NCBI GenBank assembly: GCA_965222645.1
Contig: OZ244968.1
Coordinates: 1,364,001 to 1,428,000 of the forward strand
Direction of reading: 5' to 3'
Source of the DNA: JABDMH01 sp965222645
GTDB lineage: Bacteria; Bacteroidota; Bacteroidia; Chitinophagales; Saprospiraceae
DNA length: 64,000 bases
The first letter of the stretch is position 1. Each line of letters opens with the position of its first letter. Shown here piece after piece: positions 1 to 9,142 of the stretch. The position numbers were made by a program, and so were the translations under genes. Below the pieces are notes generated by a model. That model searched no databases. It was not told where the DNA came from and was given only the letters and a program-made list of their open reading frames with translations.

Positions 1-155
1 TCGAACAAGGATTAACGATTTTTGATTTTAGAAGTATTGATAACAAAAGGCCAAGTATTATTTAGAAGAACGATTTCTTGGATTTTTCTGATAGAAATCG
101 AAAATTGAATACGCAAAGTAAGAGAACAATGACTTTATTACAATTTTTGTAAAAA
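1..155. repeat. Leader copy 1 of the terminal array
   Basis: This 155-bp segment precedes the first block of four units. It is repeated at 559-713 with, as far as can be read, a single mismatch (t at about 96 versus a in the second copy). It opens with GAACAAGGATTAACGATTT, which is close to the reverse complement of the conserved tail of the 104-bp units. The leader and the units therefore carry one core motif in opposite orientations and could fold together. Confidence 0.75.
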
Positions 156-558
156 GCACTGAAACCGCCCAAAGAAATATGAAGAAATAAATATTTCAAA
201 CAATCATAATAATTCTGAAATCGTTAATCTGGGTTCCTTGTTCTTAAATCAACTATAAAGCACTGAAACCGCCCAAAGAAATATGAAGAAATGAATATTT
301 CAAACAATCATAATAATTCTGAAATCGTTAATCGGGGTTCCTTGTTCTTAAATCAACTATAAAGCACTGAAACACCCAAAGAAATATCTTAAAATGAAAT
401 ATTTAACATTCCTAAATAATTCTGAAATCGTTAATCGGGGTTCCTTGTTCTTAAATCAAACTAAAGAGCACTGAAACCGCCCAAAGAAATATCTAAAAAT
501 AAAATATTCAACAATCAGAGATAATTTGAAGAGCAGCTATTAGTGTCAAGCAAGAACA

Positions 559-713
559 TCGAACAAGGATTAACGATTTTTGATTTTAGAAGTATTGATA
601 ACAAAAGGCCAAGTATTATTTAGAAGAACGATTACTTGGATTTTTCTGATAGAAATCGAAAATTGAATACGCAAAGTAAGAGAACAATGACTTTATTACA
701 ATTTTTGTAAAAA
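559..713. repeat. Leader copy 2 of the terminal array
   Basis: Near-identical copy of 1-155, offset by 558 bp. It separates the first block of four repeat units from the second. The near identity compared with the greater divergence among the 104-bp units suggests that the 558-bp super-unit was duplicated recently. Confidence 0.75.
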
Positions 714-1196
714 GCACTGAAACCGCCCAAAGAAATATGAAGAAATGAATATTTCAAACAATCATAATAATTCTGAAATCGTTAATCTGGGTTCCTTGTT
801 CTTAAATCAACTATAAAGCACTGAAACACCCAAAGAAATATCTAAAAATGAAATATTTAACATTCCTAAAAAATCTGAAATCGTCAATCGGGGTTCCTTG
901 TTCTTAAATCAAACAAAAAAGCACTGAAACACCCAAAGAAATATCTAAAAATGAAATATTTAACATTCCTAAAAAATCTGAAATCGTCAATCGGGGTTCC
1001 TTGTTCTTAAATCAAACAAAAAAGCACTGAAACCGCCAAAAGAAATATCTAAGAATAAAATATTCAACAATCATAGATAATTCTCAAATCGTTAATCGGG
1101 GTTCCTTGTTCTTAAATCAAACCTTGTCACTTAGTGATGACAGCATTACAATGAAGCCCGACTTGTGAGGCCCACCTTTGAGAAAACGGGGTAAAA

Positions 1197-2276
1197 TCAC
1201 CCTACAAACGTCAAACAATAAACCATAGGTAAATAGTTAGAAATAACTTCCCAATTTTCACCCTCATCTGACGATGAAAATAAATTGCCTGTGCTAGTTC
1301 CAAAAATCACATCATTCCCATCGGCTATCAGGGCATGTCGATAGACAATATCATAGCAATATTCCTGTGGCAATCCTTCTCTAAATGTCATCCAGGATTT
1401 CCCCCCATCATCTGTGCGACAGATACACAATTTCTGTGCCCTGGCCACCCGTACCTCATCACTTATTGCGGGAGCCACCCAGGCTCGCAGGGGATCAGTG
1501 TGATCGATGGCAATTGCAAATCCGAAATTGGCCTCACCCTCTGGATCTGAAATATCCTCCCATGATTTTGCTCCATTAGTACTGCGAAAGATGCCGCAGT
1601 GATTCTGTTGCCACATCACATCGGGATCTGCGTCACATGCGACTAATAAATGCGGATCATGGCCTACCTCTGCCTGTGGATCAGGTAGAAAATCGGCACG
1701 AAGTCCCCTATTGGCCGGTTTCCACGAGGCACCCCCATCCCTGGTCTCAAAAACACCTGCCACACTAATGCCCACGTAAATATGATTTCTATCCCTCGGG
1801 TCTACAACCACGGAGTGGATGCCGGCATAATCACGTCCTCCACCAAACCATTGATTTGGTCTGCTCGGATGATCCCATAAGCTTTGCACAAGATTTGCCT
1901 CATGGTCACCCGTCATTGAAAATAATCCACCCGGCTCAGTTCCAATCCATATCCCTGTACTATTTTTTTCTCCGTTTTCTGCAAATGCCCAAATGTATTT
2001 TAGACTGGCGGCTACTTCATCTTTAATAATGCTGCCCTCCGGGTACTGAGGAGCTGCAATCTCCTCCCAACTCCCACCTTCATCTTCTGATTTGTGGAGC
2101 TTCATACCCCAATGACCATGGTCGAGTGATACCCACCAGGTCCCGTTACGACTGTCTTCGAAAACCATGTTAACCGGTATACCTAAAAAGTGGTCATCAA
2201 CAATCTGCCAATTACTCATCTTTTTTTCCAAAATTAGCAGACCCTTCCGGGTACCGACCAATATTCTTTTTCTCAT
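1197..2276 (-). CDS. BNR/Asp-box repeat (sialidase-like beta-propeller) protein
   Basis: 359 residues without a signal peptide, so probably cytoplasmic. Several Asp-box style turns are visible, for example SEDEGGSWEE near residue 64, TRDGGASW near 178, RSTNGAKSWED near 232, RTDDGGKSW near 288 and SSDEGENWEV near 338, which predict a multi-bladed beta-propeller of the YVTN/BNR type. It lies 26 bp downstream of a MoaD/ThiS-like gene on the same strand and is probably co-transcribed with it. Such propellers are often annotated as exo-sialidases, but the Arg triad and other catalytic residues of true sialidases are not obvious here and no substrate can be named. Confidence 0.85.
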   Translation of the reverse strand: MRKRILVGTRKGLLILEKKMSNWQIVDDHFLGIPVNMVFEDSRNGTWWVSLDHGHWGMKLHKSEDEGGSWEEIAAPQYPEGSIIKDEVAASLKYIWAFAENGEKNSTGIWIGTEPGGLFSMTGDHEANLVQSLWDHPSRPNQWFGGGRDYAGIHSVVVDPRDRNHIYVGISVAGVFETRDGGASWKPANRGLRADFLPDPQAEVGHDPHLLVACDADPDVMWQQNHCGIFRSTNGAKSWEDISDPEGEANFGFAIAIDHTDPLRAWVAPAISDEVRVARAQKLCICRTDDGGKSWMTFREGLPQEYCYDIVYRHALIADGNDVIFGTSTGNLFSSSDEGENWEVISNYLPMVYCLTFVG

Positions 2277-2302
2277 CCTTTTATTCCTAAAATTTTAAAG
2301 TC

Positions 2303-2575
2303 TCATCCTCCGGACAGGGCCTGCATAATATATACCGTATCCGTAGGATTTATTTTGTCCGTAAGAGTCTTGCGATCCTTTATCAATTGTTCACCAATAA
2401 AAATATTGACATGCTTGCGAAGTTCGCCAGTCTCATCAACTAGATATCCTTTTATTCCCGGATGGTAATCATTTAATGCATTCACCAGGTCCAGTGCCCT
2501 GTCACAATCGATCTCGATGCTCTTGAGATCGGGATAAAACCTTTTTAATGCTTGTGTGAAATTTACTTTAGCCAT
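2303..2575 (-). CDS. MoaD/ThiS-family ubiquitin-like protein
   Basis: 90 residues ending in the motif ALSGG. A C-terminal di-glycine is the hallmark of MoaD, ThiS and related small sulfur carriers, which are adenylated by an E1-like enzyme and then thiocarboxylated. The beta-grasp pattern is plausible: VNFTQALKRFYP at the start, HVNIFIGEQL in the middle and TDTVYIMQALSGG at the end. It is first in a two-gene unit with the BNR-repeat gene (26-bp gap). No molybdopterin or thiamin synthesis gene is in the window, so its sulfur-transfer partner is unknown. A role as a conjugated tag rather than a sulfur donor is possible but is only inference. Confidence 0.85.
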   Translation of the reverse strand: MAKVNFTQALKRFYPDLKSIEIDCDRALDLVNALNDYHPGIKGYLVDETGELRKHVNIFIGEQLIKDRKTLTDKINPTDTVYIMQALSGG

Positions 2576-2701
2576 AATGGGTTTTAAAACACTTCTATAT
2601 CAGATGGAAATAAAATAGGACCTTTCCAATGTCGTCATCAGAGATCAAATTAATAAAATTTTATGCCGTATCTTGGGATTTACACTAAAAGTTGTCCATA
2701 A

Positions 2702-3730
2702 ATGCGAACTAAATTTCTACTAATACTGCTACCCCTATTGCTATCCTGTTCTGAACGGCAGCAGGAATCTCAAAATGCTGACTCATCAGCAGAAATCAGT
2801 GAAGATTTTGGAGTGATCGAGCATCTGGGTCCTTTGCTGAAAGAATTGATCTCTCCCACTACTCGAATCGAAGTGTTGGCAGAAGGCTACGACTGGGCTG
2901 AAGGGCCTGTCTGGGTAGAATCTGAAAAAATGCTGTTGTTTAGCGATATTCCACCCAATTCGATCTTCAAATGGAAGGAGAGTGAAGGAGCTTCCCTGTT
3001 CCTAAAACCCGCTGGTTATACCGGACTTATAGAGCGCACCGGTGAGCCGGGATCCAACGGACTTCTGATTGACAATCAGGGAAGGCTTGTTTTGTGCCAG
3101 CACGGCGATCGAAGAATGGCCAGGCTGATTGGGAGTCTCTCCGATCCAAAGCCAGAGTATGAGACCATTGTGAGTCACTACAATGGGATGCGGTTTAATA
3201 GTCCCAATGACGCTGACTACAGCAGAAATGGCGATTTATATTTTACTGATCCGCCGTATGGTTTGGAAGGAAATGTCGACGACCCCGCAAAGGAAATCCC
3301 CTTCCAGGGTGTCTACCGTTTAAAAGCTGGAGAATCAGAAGTTGAACTTTTGGTAGACAGCCTTACCAGACCCAACGGCATCGCCCTTTCTCCGGATGAG
3401 AAATCGATATACATCGCAAACAGCGATCCTCAAAAAGCGATTTGGATGCGATACGATATCAATGACGGACAATTGGAGAATGGAAGAATCTTCTGCGACG
3501 CGACTTCGTTGGTTGGAAAAGAAAAAGGGTTGCCCGATGGTCTTAAGGTTCATAGCTCGGGAACAGTATTTGCCACTGGTCCGGGCGGTGTATGGGTATT
3601 TAGTAGCAATGGCGAAGTGATAGGTAAAATAAAAACGGGTCAGGCAACGGCTAATTGTGCTTTTGACACAGACGAAAAATATCTGTACATCACGGCGGAT
3701 ATGTTTTTGTTAAGAGTAAAGATTTTGTAG
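2702..3730 (+). CDS. SMP-30/gluconolactonase/LRE-family lipoprotein
   Basis: 342 residues. The N-terminus MRTKFLLILLPLLLSCSERQ is a lipoprotein signal with Cys16 as the likely lipidation site, so the protein should be membrane-anchored outside the cytoplasm. The SMP-30 six-bladed propeller is recognisable from EGYDWAEGPVWVE (about residue 61), NGMRFNSPNDADY (about 160), DLYFTDPPYGLEG (about 178) and DSLTRPNGIALSPDE (about 219). These motifs carry the Glu, Asn and Asp residues that hold the divalent metal in the family. The expected activity is hydrolysis of a sugar lactone; the exact substrate cannot be read. It stands alone, divergent from the MoaD/ThiS gene. Confidence 0.88.
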   Translation: MRTKFLLILLPLLLSCSERQQESQNADSSAEISEDFGVIEHLGPLLKELISPTTRIEVLAEGYDWAEGPVWVESEKMLLFSDIPPNSIFKWKESEGASLFLKPAGYTGLIERTGEPGSNGLLIDNQGRLVLCQHGDRRMARLIGSLSDPKPEYETIVSHYNGMRFNSPNDADYSRNGDLYFTDPPYGLEGNVDDPAKEIPFQGVYRLKAGESEVELLVDSLTRPNGIALSPDEKSIYIANSDPQKAIWMRYDINDGQLENGRIFCDATSLVGKEKGLPDGLKVHSSGTVFATGPGGVWVFSSNGEVIGKIKTGQATANCAFDTDEKYLYITADMFLLRVKIL

Positions 3731-3749
3731 TGGGGAGGAGGGAGTGGGG

Positions 3750-3856
3750 TCTAATGAACACATAGGCACAAGGAAAGGGTTTCTTGATGAACACAGAGGC
3801 ACAGGGGCACAGTGTAATTATTTCTTGAGGAACACGGAGGGATAGAGGCACAGTGG
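3750..3856. repeat. Degenerate minisatellite (ACACAGAGGCACAG type)
   Basis: Three imperfect repeats built on GAACACAGAGGCACAG separated by TTTCTTGAK spacers are visible at about 3755, 3788 and 3830. They sit directly before a GxxExxY-type gene. Such short tandem repeats are commonly seen in front of this gene family, so the repeat and the gene may have moved as one cassette. Confidence 0.6.
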
Positions 3857-3879
3857 TAATAAATGCAGAACAAATCCAG

Positions 3880-4268
3880 ATGACAAAAAAAGACTACAAT
3901 GATCTGACTTCCCTTATTATCCGTTGCGCCATTGAAGTGCATAGTGAACTTGGCCCTGGATTACTTGAATCAGTCTATGAGCATTGTCTTGTCTCGGAAT
4001 TGAAGAAAGCGGGTTTGAAGACAAAGAGGCAAGTACAGCTGCCCATCATATATAAAGGTGAAAAATTGGAAAAAGAGTTTTTATAGATATACTCGTGGAG
4101 GATGCAATAGTGCTGGAATTAAAATGTGTGGAGACCCTTTCACCAGTCCATGAGGTACAACTACTGACATACTTGAAGCTTTCGAATAAAAAATTGGGGC
4201 TATTGTTAAACTACAATGTATCATTGATGAAGAATGGAATAAAAAGAAAAATTAATGGCTACATCTGA
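3880..4268 (+). pseudogene. GxxExxY-family protein (PD-(D/E)XK-like), frameshifted
   Basis: The first part reads MTKKDYNDLTSLIIRCAIEV then HSELGPGLLESVYEHCLVSEL, which contains the name-giving G-x-x-E-x-x-Y motif (GLLESVY). The reading frame stops at 4084-4086. The second half continues in another frame from about 4085: IDILVEDAIVLELKCVETL, LLTYLKLSNKKLGLLLNYNV, ending NGYI at 4268. One missing base near 4083 (TTTTTATAG where TTTTTAATAG would keep the frame) joins both parts into a normal-length protein of about 128 residues. Conserved Asp and ELK residues of the nuclease-like core lie in the second part, so the broken product should be inactive. A sequencing error in the A/T run is the alternative. 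Confidence 0.8.
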
Positions 4269-4413
4269 AACCTTGTTATTTTGCGGTAGGAAAGGGGAAA
4301 CTTTTAATTGAACCAGGAATGGGATCACAACATCTTTGAAGTAAACTGTTCAATAAGCAGGGTAACGGTGTTCGTATTATCATCACACAAAGATTTGCCA
4401 TTTATACCTACGA

Positions 4414-5388
4414 TCAACCAACTACCTCCGTTTCAACCTTAAACACATTTTCCGGCATATCAGCCTGGGATTGATAATTTTTTTCAGCCATTTCTTTCTG
4501 AATCTGCTTTACCGTTTTCCGGGATCCATCATGGCTCCAACCGGGAGGTCCAAAAATGTACATGAATTTACTGCGCAAGTCAGGGGCCTTCTTTACATCC
4601 CTCCAGATATCGCGGTATTCGTGCGTCAGGATAGCCCAGGGGTGATATGAATTCGGCGGATGTAAAACACCGAAATAGGTTGTATTTTTTTCATTCAGGT
4701 CCCTAAACGTACCGAAAGCCTTGTCGAATAAATTCAAGTAACCACCGTGATTCTTATCCAGGTATTCCAAATTGGAAGAATGATGTACGTGGTGGTGTTT
4801 ATGAGAATTGATAAACTTTTCCAACCAGCCCAGCCGGGGAATAAATTTGGTATGTAATTGGAATTGCCACAAAGATTCGATCACCATACAGGTCATGACC
4901 ATAACGGGATGAAATCCGATCGCCGGTAACCACATATAAAAGAAGGGCTTATAAAGTAGGGTAACCCAGCCATTACGCACACCCGTGCCCAGATTGTAAT
5001 GATCTGAAGAATGATGTACAATATGGGCAGCCCAGCAAAAACGCACTTCATGATTAGCACGGTGAAACCAATAGTAAGAGAAGTCATCCAGCAATTGACA
5101 CAGAAGCCAGATGTACCAGGCCCATCCGAAAGCCTCATACCCCAAAAAATTTGTCCGGACACCATCAACTTCGGGATTGCATAAGTTGTAGATCAGGAAG
5201 AAAAATCCCAGAGTAGCCGCCTTAGAGAAAACGGCAATTATGGCAGAACCAATCCCCATCGTGCTGCTGGCAGCAAGATCTTTCCATTCATACAATTCGC
5301 GATCGTATCTAAGGCTAAAGAAGATCTCAATTGCAATTAGCACTACAAATGAGATTCCTCCTATAGTCTGTAATGTGCTATAATCCAT
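4414..5388 (-). CDS. Sterol desaturase / fatty acid hydroxylase family membrane protein
   Basis: 324 residues with several hydrophobic segments (about 8-25, 45-68, 88-105, 145-175). The three histidine clusters of the family's di-iron centre are present: HRANH at 109-113, HIVHH at 122-126 (with His130 after it) and HKHHHVHH at 196-203. Members use O2 to hydroxylate or desaturate lipids at the membrane face. The substrate cannot be read from the sequence; sterols, carotenoids and fatty acyl chains are all known for the family. It is followed downstream by the broken GxxExxY gene and preceded by the acyltransferase gene on the same strand, 188 bp away, so shared transcription is uncertain. Confidence 0.93.
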   Translation of the reverse strand: MDYSTLQTIGGISFVVLIAIEIFFSLRYDRELYEWKDLAASSTMGIGSAIIAVFSKAATLGFFFLIYNLCNPEVDGVRTNFLGYEAFGWAWYIWLLCQLLDDFSYYWFHRANHEVRFCWAAHIVHHSSDHYNLGTGVRNGWVTLLYKPFFYMWLPAIGFHPVMVMTCMVIESLWQFQLHTKFIPRLGWLEKFINSHKHHHVHHSSNLEYLDKNHGGYLNLFDKAFGTFRDLNEKNTTYFGVLHPPNSYHPWAILTHEYRDIWRDVKKAPDLRSKFMYIFGPPGWSHDGSRKTVKQIQKEMAEKNYQSQADMPENVFKVETEVVG

Positions 5389-5576
5389 TTACTCCAGTGG
5401 TTTTCAGTCTAAATCAGATAAGTATTGCACTGTATTGCAACAACCAAGTATTTACGTGTCTTTTGGGTACTGATTTGCGGTTGAGACAAATCGGTTTTTC
5501 GTTTCTATCAAATACAAAATGTGCAAAGGCCACCAAATGTAACAAAAACCATCTTATTTGAGGATAAGGTGGGTCA

Positions 5577-6458
5577 TCACTGTGATTGTGGCTTAGAGTG
5601 CTTCCAGCGACGGTGTGTCCAGAGCCAGATTTCAGGTTGAGATCTGATTGATGATTCGAGGCACTTCGTATGCAACTCGGTGATTTCTCTATCCTCACTT
5701 TGTGCGGGATATGTGCAGACATCTTCAAAGGAGAGCGTGTAAAGTCCCCTTTTAGGCCGCCTCACCTTGCAAAAGACGACCTGATACTGTAGCTTCCGTG
5801 CTATTTTTTCGGCTCCCCAAAATACTGGAGTGTCCTGATTTAGAAACTTAAGCCAATAGGCATAACGGGGATTAGGTGTCTGGTCTGCAATGAATCCTGT
5901 AGCCATAGGCTTGCCTCTATCTGAGAGCATACCTTTGAGAGCCGTCTTCATGGTGTATAACACAGTGCCTGTCCTGGCCCGTAACCTCCCAAGAATCCGA
6001 TCAAATATATTACTCCTCAATGGTCTGTAAATCACCGCAACCTGATGTGGGCACCAAAGCGAAAAAGCCAGACCTAGCCATTCCCAATTGCCATGATGCC
6101 CCAAAACTACGACGAGGTTTCTCTTGCTTTCATACGCATCATATATCAAATCCCGATTCTCAAACTCCACTCTCCTGGAGAGCTCGCTGGTGGGCATAGA
6201 AATCACCTTAATCGTTTCGAGAATCAGGTCACAAAAATACTTCTCAAAATTCTTCCGGATATTCTCAATCTCATAATCAAATTTTTCAGGAAATGATTTT
6301 TTCAGATTTGACCGTATCAGTCCGGTTCTATAATTAAATATTCTGAAAATAATAAATCGTAGTACAGGAGAAAAAACAAACAATACTTTCAATGGCAGAA
6401 GGGATAACAAATAAAGCAAAGAATAAACAAGGTAATAACCCATAAGAAACCTCACCAA
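5577..6458 (-). CDS. LpxL/HtrB-like lysophospholipid acyltransferase family protein
   Basis: 293 residues. A hydrophobic N-terminus (about 4-42) gives one or two membrane segments, followed by the acyltransferase signature HHGNWE at 121-126 (His and Glu spaced as H-x4-E), which is the catalytic pair of the lipid A late acyltransferase family. Later motifs such as ADQTPNP and FWGAEKIARKL fit the same family. Expected role: transfer of an acyl chain to a lipid A precursor or an aminolipid at the inner membrane. The start overlaps the end of the upstream nitrilase gene by 7 bp, so the two are translationally coupled. Confidence 0.9.
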   Translation of the reverse strand: MVRFLMGYYLVYSLLYLLSLLPLKVLFVFSPVLRFIIFRIFNYRTGLIRSNLKKSFPEKFDYEIENIRKNFEKYFCDLILETIKVISMPTSELSRRVEFENRDLIYDAYESKRNLVVVLGHHGNWEWLGLAFSLWCPHQVAVIYRPLRSNIFDRILGRLRARTGTVLYTMKTALKGMLSDRGKPMATGFIADQTPNPRYAYWLKFLNQDTPVFWGAEKIARKLQYQVVFCKVRRPKRGLYTLSFEDVCTYPAQSEDREITELHTKCLESSIRSQPEIWLWTHRRWKHSKPQSQ

Positions 6459-7387
6459 TTATTTTTCTTCAACTCGGTATCGTGATCAAATAATCCATCT
6501 CTGGAATAATGTCCAACAGGATCAAAATCCATCCTACTCCGGATGATTTCCTTCAGGTCGATTTCAGCCAGGACCATTCCCTCCTGATTCCATAAAGGAC
6601 CTCCAAGAATTTTCCCAAAAGGAGAAACAATGCAACTACCCCCTGCTGAAAGAACTTCGGGTTGATCTTTACCTAAATAACCGATCAATTCACTGGGGTA
6701 ATTGTCAATCTTGAAGAATTGATTGCAACTCAACACAAAGCTTCGGCTCTCACATGCGATATGTTGCATCGATGCCGTCCAGGAAGCTCGGGCATCGGCA
6801 GTTGGTGCCAGATAAATGTCAATTCCACTGCGGTAAAGCTTCATTCTTGCCAGTGGCATGTAATTTTCCCAACATATCAATCCTCCCGTCCTCCCTGCCG
6901 CGGTCTCGACAGACTTGATGCTAGTGCCGTCGCCTTCGCCCCAGACCACTCGTTCTGCTCCGGTCGGTTTGATCTTGCGATGTACATGGCACAAACCACC
7001 ATCCACCGTGAAGAAAAATATGCTGCAATATAATGTTGTATCCTGGGTTGTTTTTTCTGTGACTCCGATCGCAATGTCCACTGAATATTGCTTTGCAAAT
7101 CCCGTCAATGTCCGGCACAATTTATCTCCCTGCTCAACACTATGGTCATAATATTTTTCCCAAAGTGACCTGCCCCAATCTGCTCGATTACCCACAGTCA
7201 CTCCAAAATCAAATCCGCGCGGATATCCTGGTAAGACAGATTCCGGGAACAATACCAACTTGCATTTTTTCTCAGATATTTTTCTAATGTAACCCTCAAT
7301 TTTTTTTAAGGTAGCAACATTATCAAAAAACACGGGAGTCATTTGCACTACACCTACAACAATCTTGTCCGAATGATATCTTCCCAT
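6452..7387 (-). CDS. Nitrilase / carbon-nitrogen hydrolase
   Basis: 311 residues, full length for the family. The catalytic triad is visible: Glu49 in LVLFPES, Lys138 in VHRKIKPT and Cys172 in GLICWENYMPL. The CWEN form around the cysteine and the HRKIKPT form around the lysine match true nitrilases (nitrile to carboxylate and ammonia) more closely than amidases. It is cytoplasmic, with no signal peptide. It overlaps the following acyltransferase gene by 7 bp and lies 20 bp after the M20 peptidase gene, so the three are probably one unit read leftward. No metabolic link between them is obvious. Confidence 0.92.
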   Translation of the reverse strand: MGRYHSDKIVVGVVQMTPVFFDNVATLKKIEGYIRKISEKKCKLVLFPESVLPGYPRGFDFGVTVGNRADWGRSLWEKYYDHSVEQGDKLCRTLTGFAKQYSVDIAIGVTEKTTQDTTLYCSIFFFTVDGGLCHVHRKIKPTGAERVVWGEGDGTSIKSVETAAGRTGGLICWENYMPLARMKLYRSGIDIYLAPTADARASWTASMQHIACESRSFVLSCNQFFKIDNYPSELIGYLGKDQPEVLSAGGSCIVSPFGKILGGPLWNQEGMVLAEIDLKEIIRSRMDFDPVGHYSRDGLFDHDTELKKNNW

Positions 7388-7407
7388 TTTTCAATCGTTA
7401 AAGCATT

Positions 7408-8925
7408 TTACTCCATGGGGGTGGTAAGAATGGCCAAATATGTGACAATGGCATCCAGGTAATTTCCAATCCTGATATTTTCATTGGGGCTGTGCTGGTT
7501 GTTGTCTCTATTTACGACAGGTACAGTGACTGCTGGAATACCGAGTGTCCTTACAAATGGCGCAATGGGTATCGACCCTCCGGAAGTGCGAATCTTAATG
7601 GGTTCTTCATTAAAAATCCCGGTCAATGTGTTATCCAACCATACAGAGACATATTCATCAAAATCCGTCCGGTATGCATCATAAGAAATATCGTAAAACA
7701 TGGAGAGTAACCTGGGGTATTTCTGCCGTTCTGCTTCAGTAGGTTCACCCTCACAAATATGAAAACCACGGTCCCTGATATGCCTTATTATTAAATCAAC
7801 CAAACGTTGTGGGTCAGTTTCCTTTACTGTGCGAATATCGAGATTGACCACGGCGGCATCGGGAATGATGGTGCGCACTTTCGATCCCACCCACGCTGCA
7901 GACATCCCTCGGATGTTTAGCGATGGATACTGGATCGACTCCTGATAAGATCCGGCGACACCATCCGGTTTTGCGATTCCCAGATCTCGCAAGATCTGTT
8001 CCTCATTGTCTGGTACACCTTCTAGCTTTTCCAATGTAGAGGCATCCAAATCGATACCATCATAAAATCCCGGTATCACTACACGGCCTTGATCGTCTTT
8101 CATAGACGCCAGCAGCTGAGCTAAATGCAAGGCAGGATTTGGGGCGTAATTTCCATAGTGACCACTGTGCTGCGGCACTCTTGGTCCATATGTGGTCAGC
8201 CTCATCGTCGTAATACCCCGGGCACCGAACGTCAAGGTCGGTCTGTTGGAAATATGCCTGGGGCCATCAAAAATCACCAACATATCAGCCTTCAGTTTTT
8301 CTCTGTTTTCCAGCACAGCATCCGGCAGATGAGGTGATCCAAGCTCTTCTTCGCAATCCATAATGATCTTAATATCAAAATTGGGTTGCCAATCGTGTTC
8401 CTTCATAATCTCAAGGCTGGTGAGGAGGGCTGCTACTGGTCCTTTGGCATCCGAGGCTGATCTTGCAAAGATTCGCCACTCCGGATCGATATCGTCATGT
8501 ATCCGATCCCAGGGAATTACATTCCAGACACTTCCATCCTGCTGCTTGACTACAGGAGTAAAAGGATCTTTCTGATTCCATTTAGTGGGATCTACCGGTT
8601 GACCGTCTACCTGTAAGTAGATAAGTAAGGTCTTCACCGGATGAGCTACTGACCTTGAAGCCAAAAGCAGATCAATCCCACCCGTGGGAATGCGTTCCGT
8701 CAAAAATCCCAAGGACGAAAATCGATCTATCAGGTAGTTAATATTGGGATCGAGATCTACTGGAATATGAGCATCATTAGGCATGCTGAGAAACTCCCTA
8801 AATTCATCCAGTGACTCACTGAGATTACTCTGTGCTTCAGCAATTAACACTGATCTTTCCACCTGAGAAAAACCCGGGATTGAAGTCAGAAACAAAAGAA
8901 GTGCGATGCAAGCTCTCATTTTCAC
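7408..8925 (-). CDS. Secreted M20-family metallopeptidase (dipeptidase-like)
   Basis: 505 residues. MKMRACIALLLFLTSIPGFS is a signal peptide, placing the enzyme in the periplasm or outside. The M20 fold is recognisable from DAKGPVAALLTSLEIM with its metal-binding Asp near residue 160, MDCEEELGS with the catalytic Glu pair near 190, and a C-terminal HSPNENIRIGNYL whose His is the last metal ligand. A long insert (FGARGITTMRLTTYGPRVPQ and HSGHYGNYAPNP) is the dimerisation domain. Expected action is removal of residues from short peptides. It heads a probable three-gene leftward unit with the nitrilase and acyltransferase genes. Confidence 0.9.
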   Translation of the reverse strand: MKMRACIALLLFLTSIPGFSQVERSVLIAEAQSNLSESLDEFREFLSMPNDAHIPVDLDPNINYLIDRFSSLGFLTERIPTGGIDLLLASRSVAHPVKTLLIYLQVDGQPVDPTKWNQKDPFTPVVKQQDGSVWNVIPWDRIHDDIDPEWRIFARSASDAKGPVAALLTSLEIMKEHDWQPNFDIKIIMDCEEELGSPHLPDAVLENREKLKADMLVIFDGPRHISNRPTLTFGARGITTMRLTTYGPRVPQHSGHYGNYAPNPALHLAQLLASMKDDQGRVVIPGFYDGIDLDASTLEKLEGVPDNEEQILRDLGIAKPDGVAGSYQESIQYPSLNIRGMSAAWVGSKVRTIIPDAAVVNLDIRTVKETDPQRLVDLIIRHIRDRGFHICEGEPTEAERQKYPRLLSMFYDISYDAYRTDFDEYVSVWLDNTLTGIFNEEPIKIRTSGGSIPIAPFVRTLGIPAVTVPVVNRDNNQHSPNENIRIGNYLDAIVTYLAILTTPME

Positions 8926-9142
8926 AAGCTATAAAACATCAATCATAATCCGGAATCTTTTTTAAAACCACGTGGCCGGCCATCAAAAAAACGTCTTCAT
9001 CCTTCTTAACAAATATTAAGAAAGCCGTTAATCATATTATAAAAATACGCTTTTCTCACAGCACTGCGCAACCACTTCCATATCTTATCGTCACTACAGA
9101 AAACTAATGTGACTTTTGCAATAAACTAAAAACCACCGGGAA

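Larger units (their letters stand above)
1..1120. repeat. Array of ~104-bp tandem repeats in two super-units
   Basis: This stretch carries no plausible gene. Eight repeat units start with GCACTGAAAC at about 156, 260, 364, 468, 714, 818, 921 and 1024, so the spacing is 103-104 bp inside each block. Each unit ends with a well-kept segment reading roughly AAATCGTTAATCGGGGTTCC followed by TTGTTCTTAAATCAA; the middle is AT-rich and more variable. Two super-units are visible, each a 155-bp leader (1-155 and 559-713) followed by four units. The last unit runs into unique sequence near 1120, and the first leader begins at the window edge, so the array probably continues to the left. Nearly the whole period is conserved, which argues against CRISPR. 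Function is unknown; a structural, replication or RNA role is possible but not shown. Confidence 0.85.

Noticed and set aside
1..1120. CRISPR array
   Set aside because: Almost the whole 104-bp period is conserved and there are no unique spacers; no cas gene is in the window.
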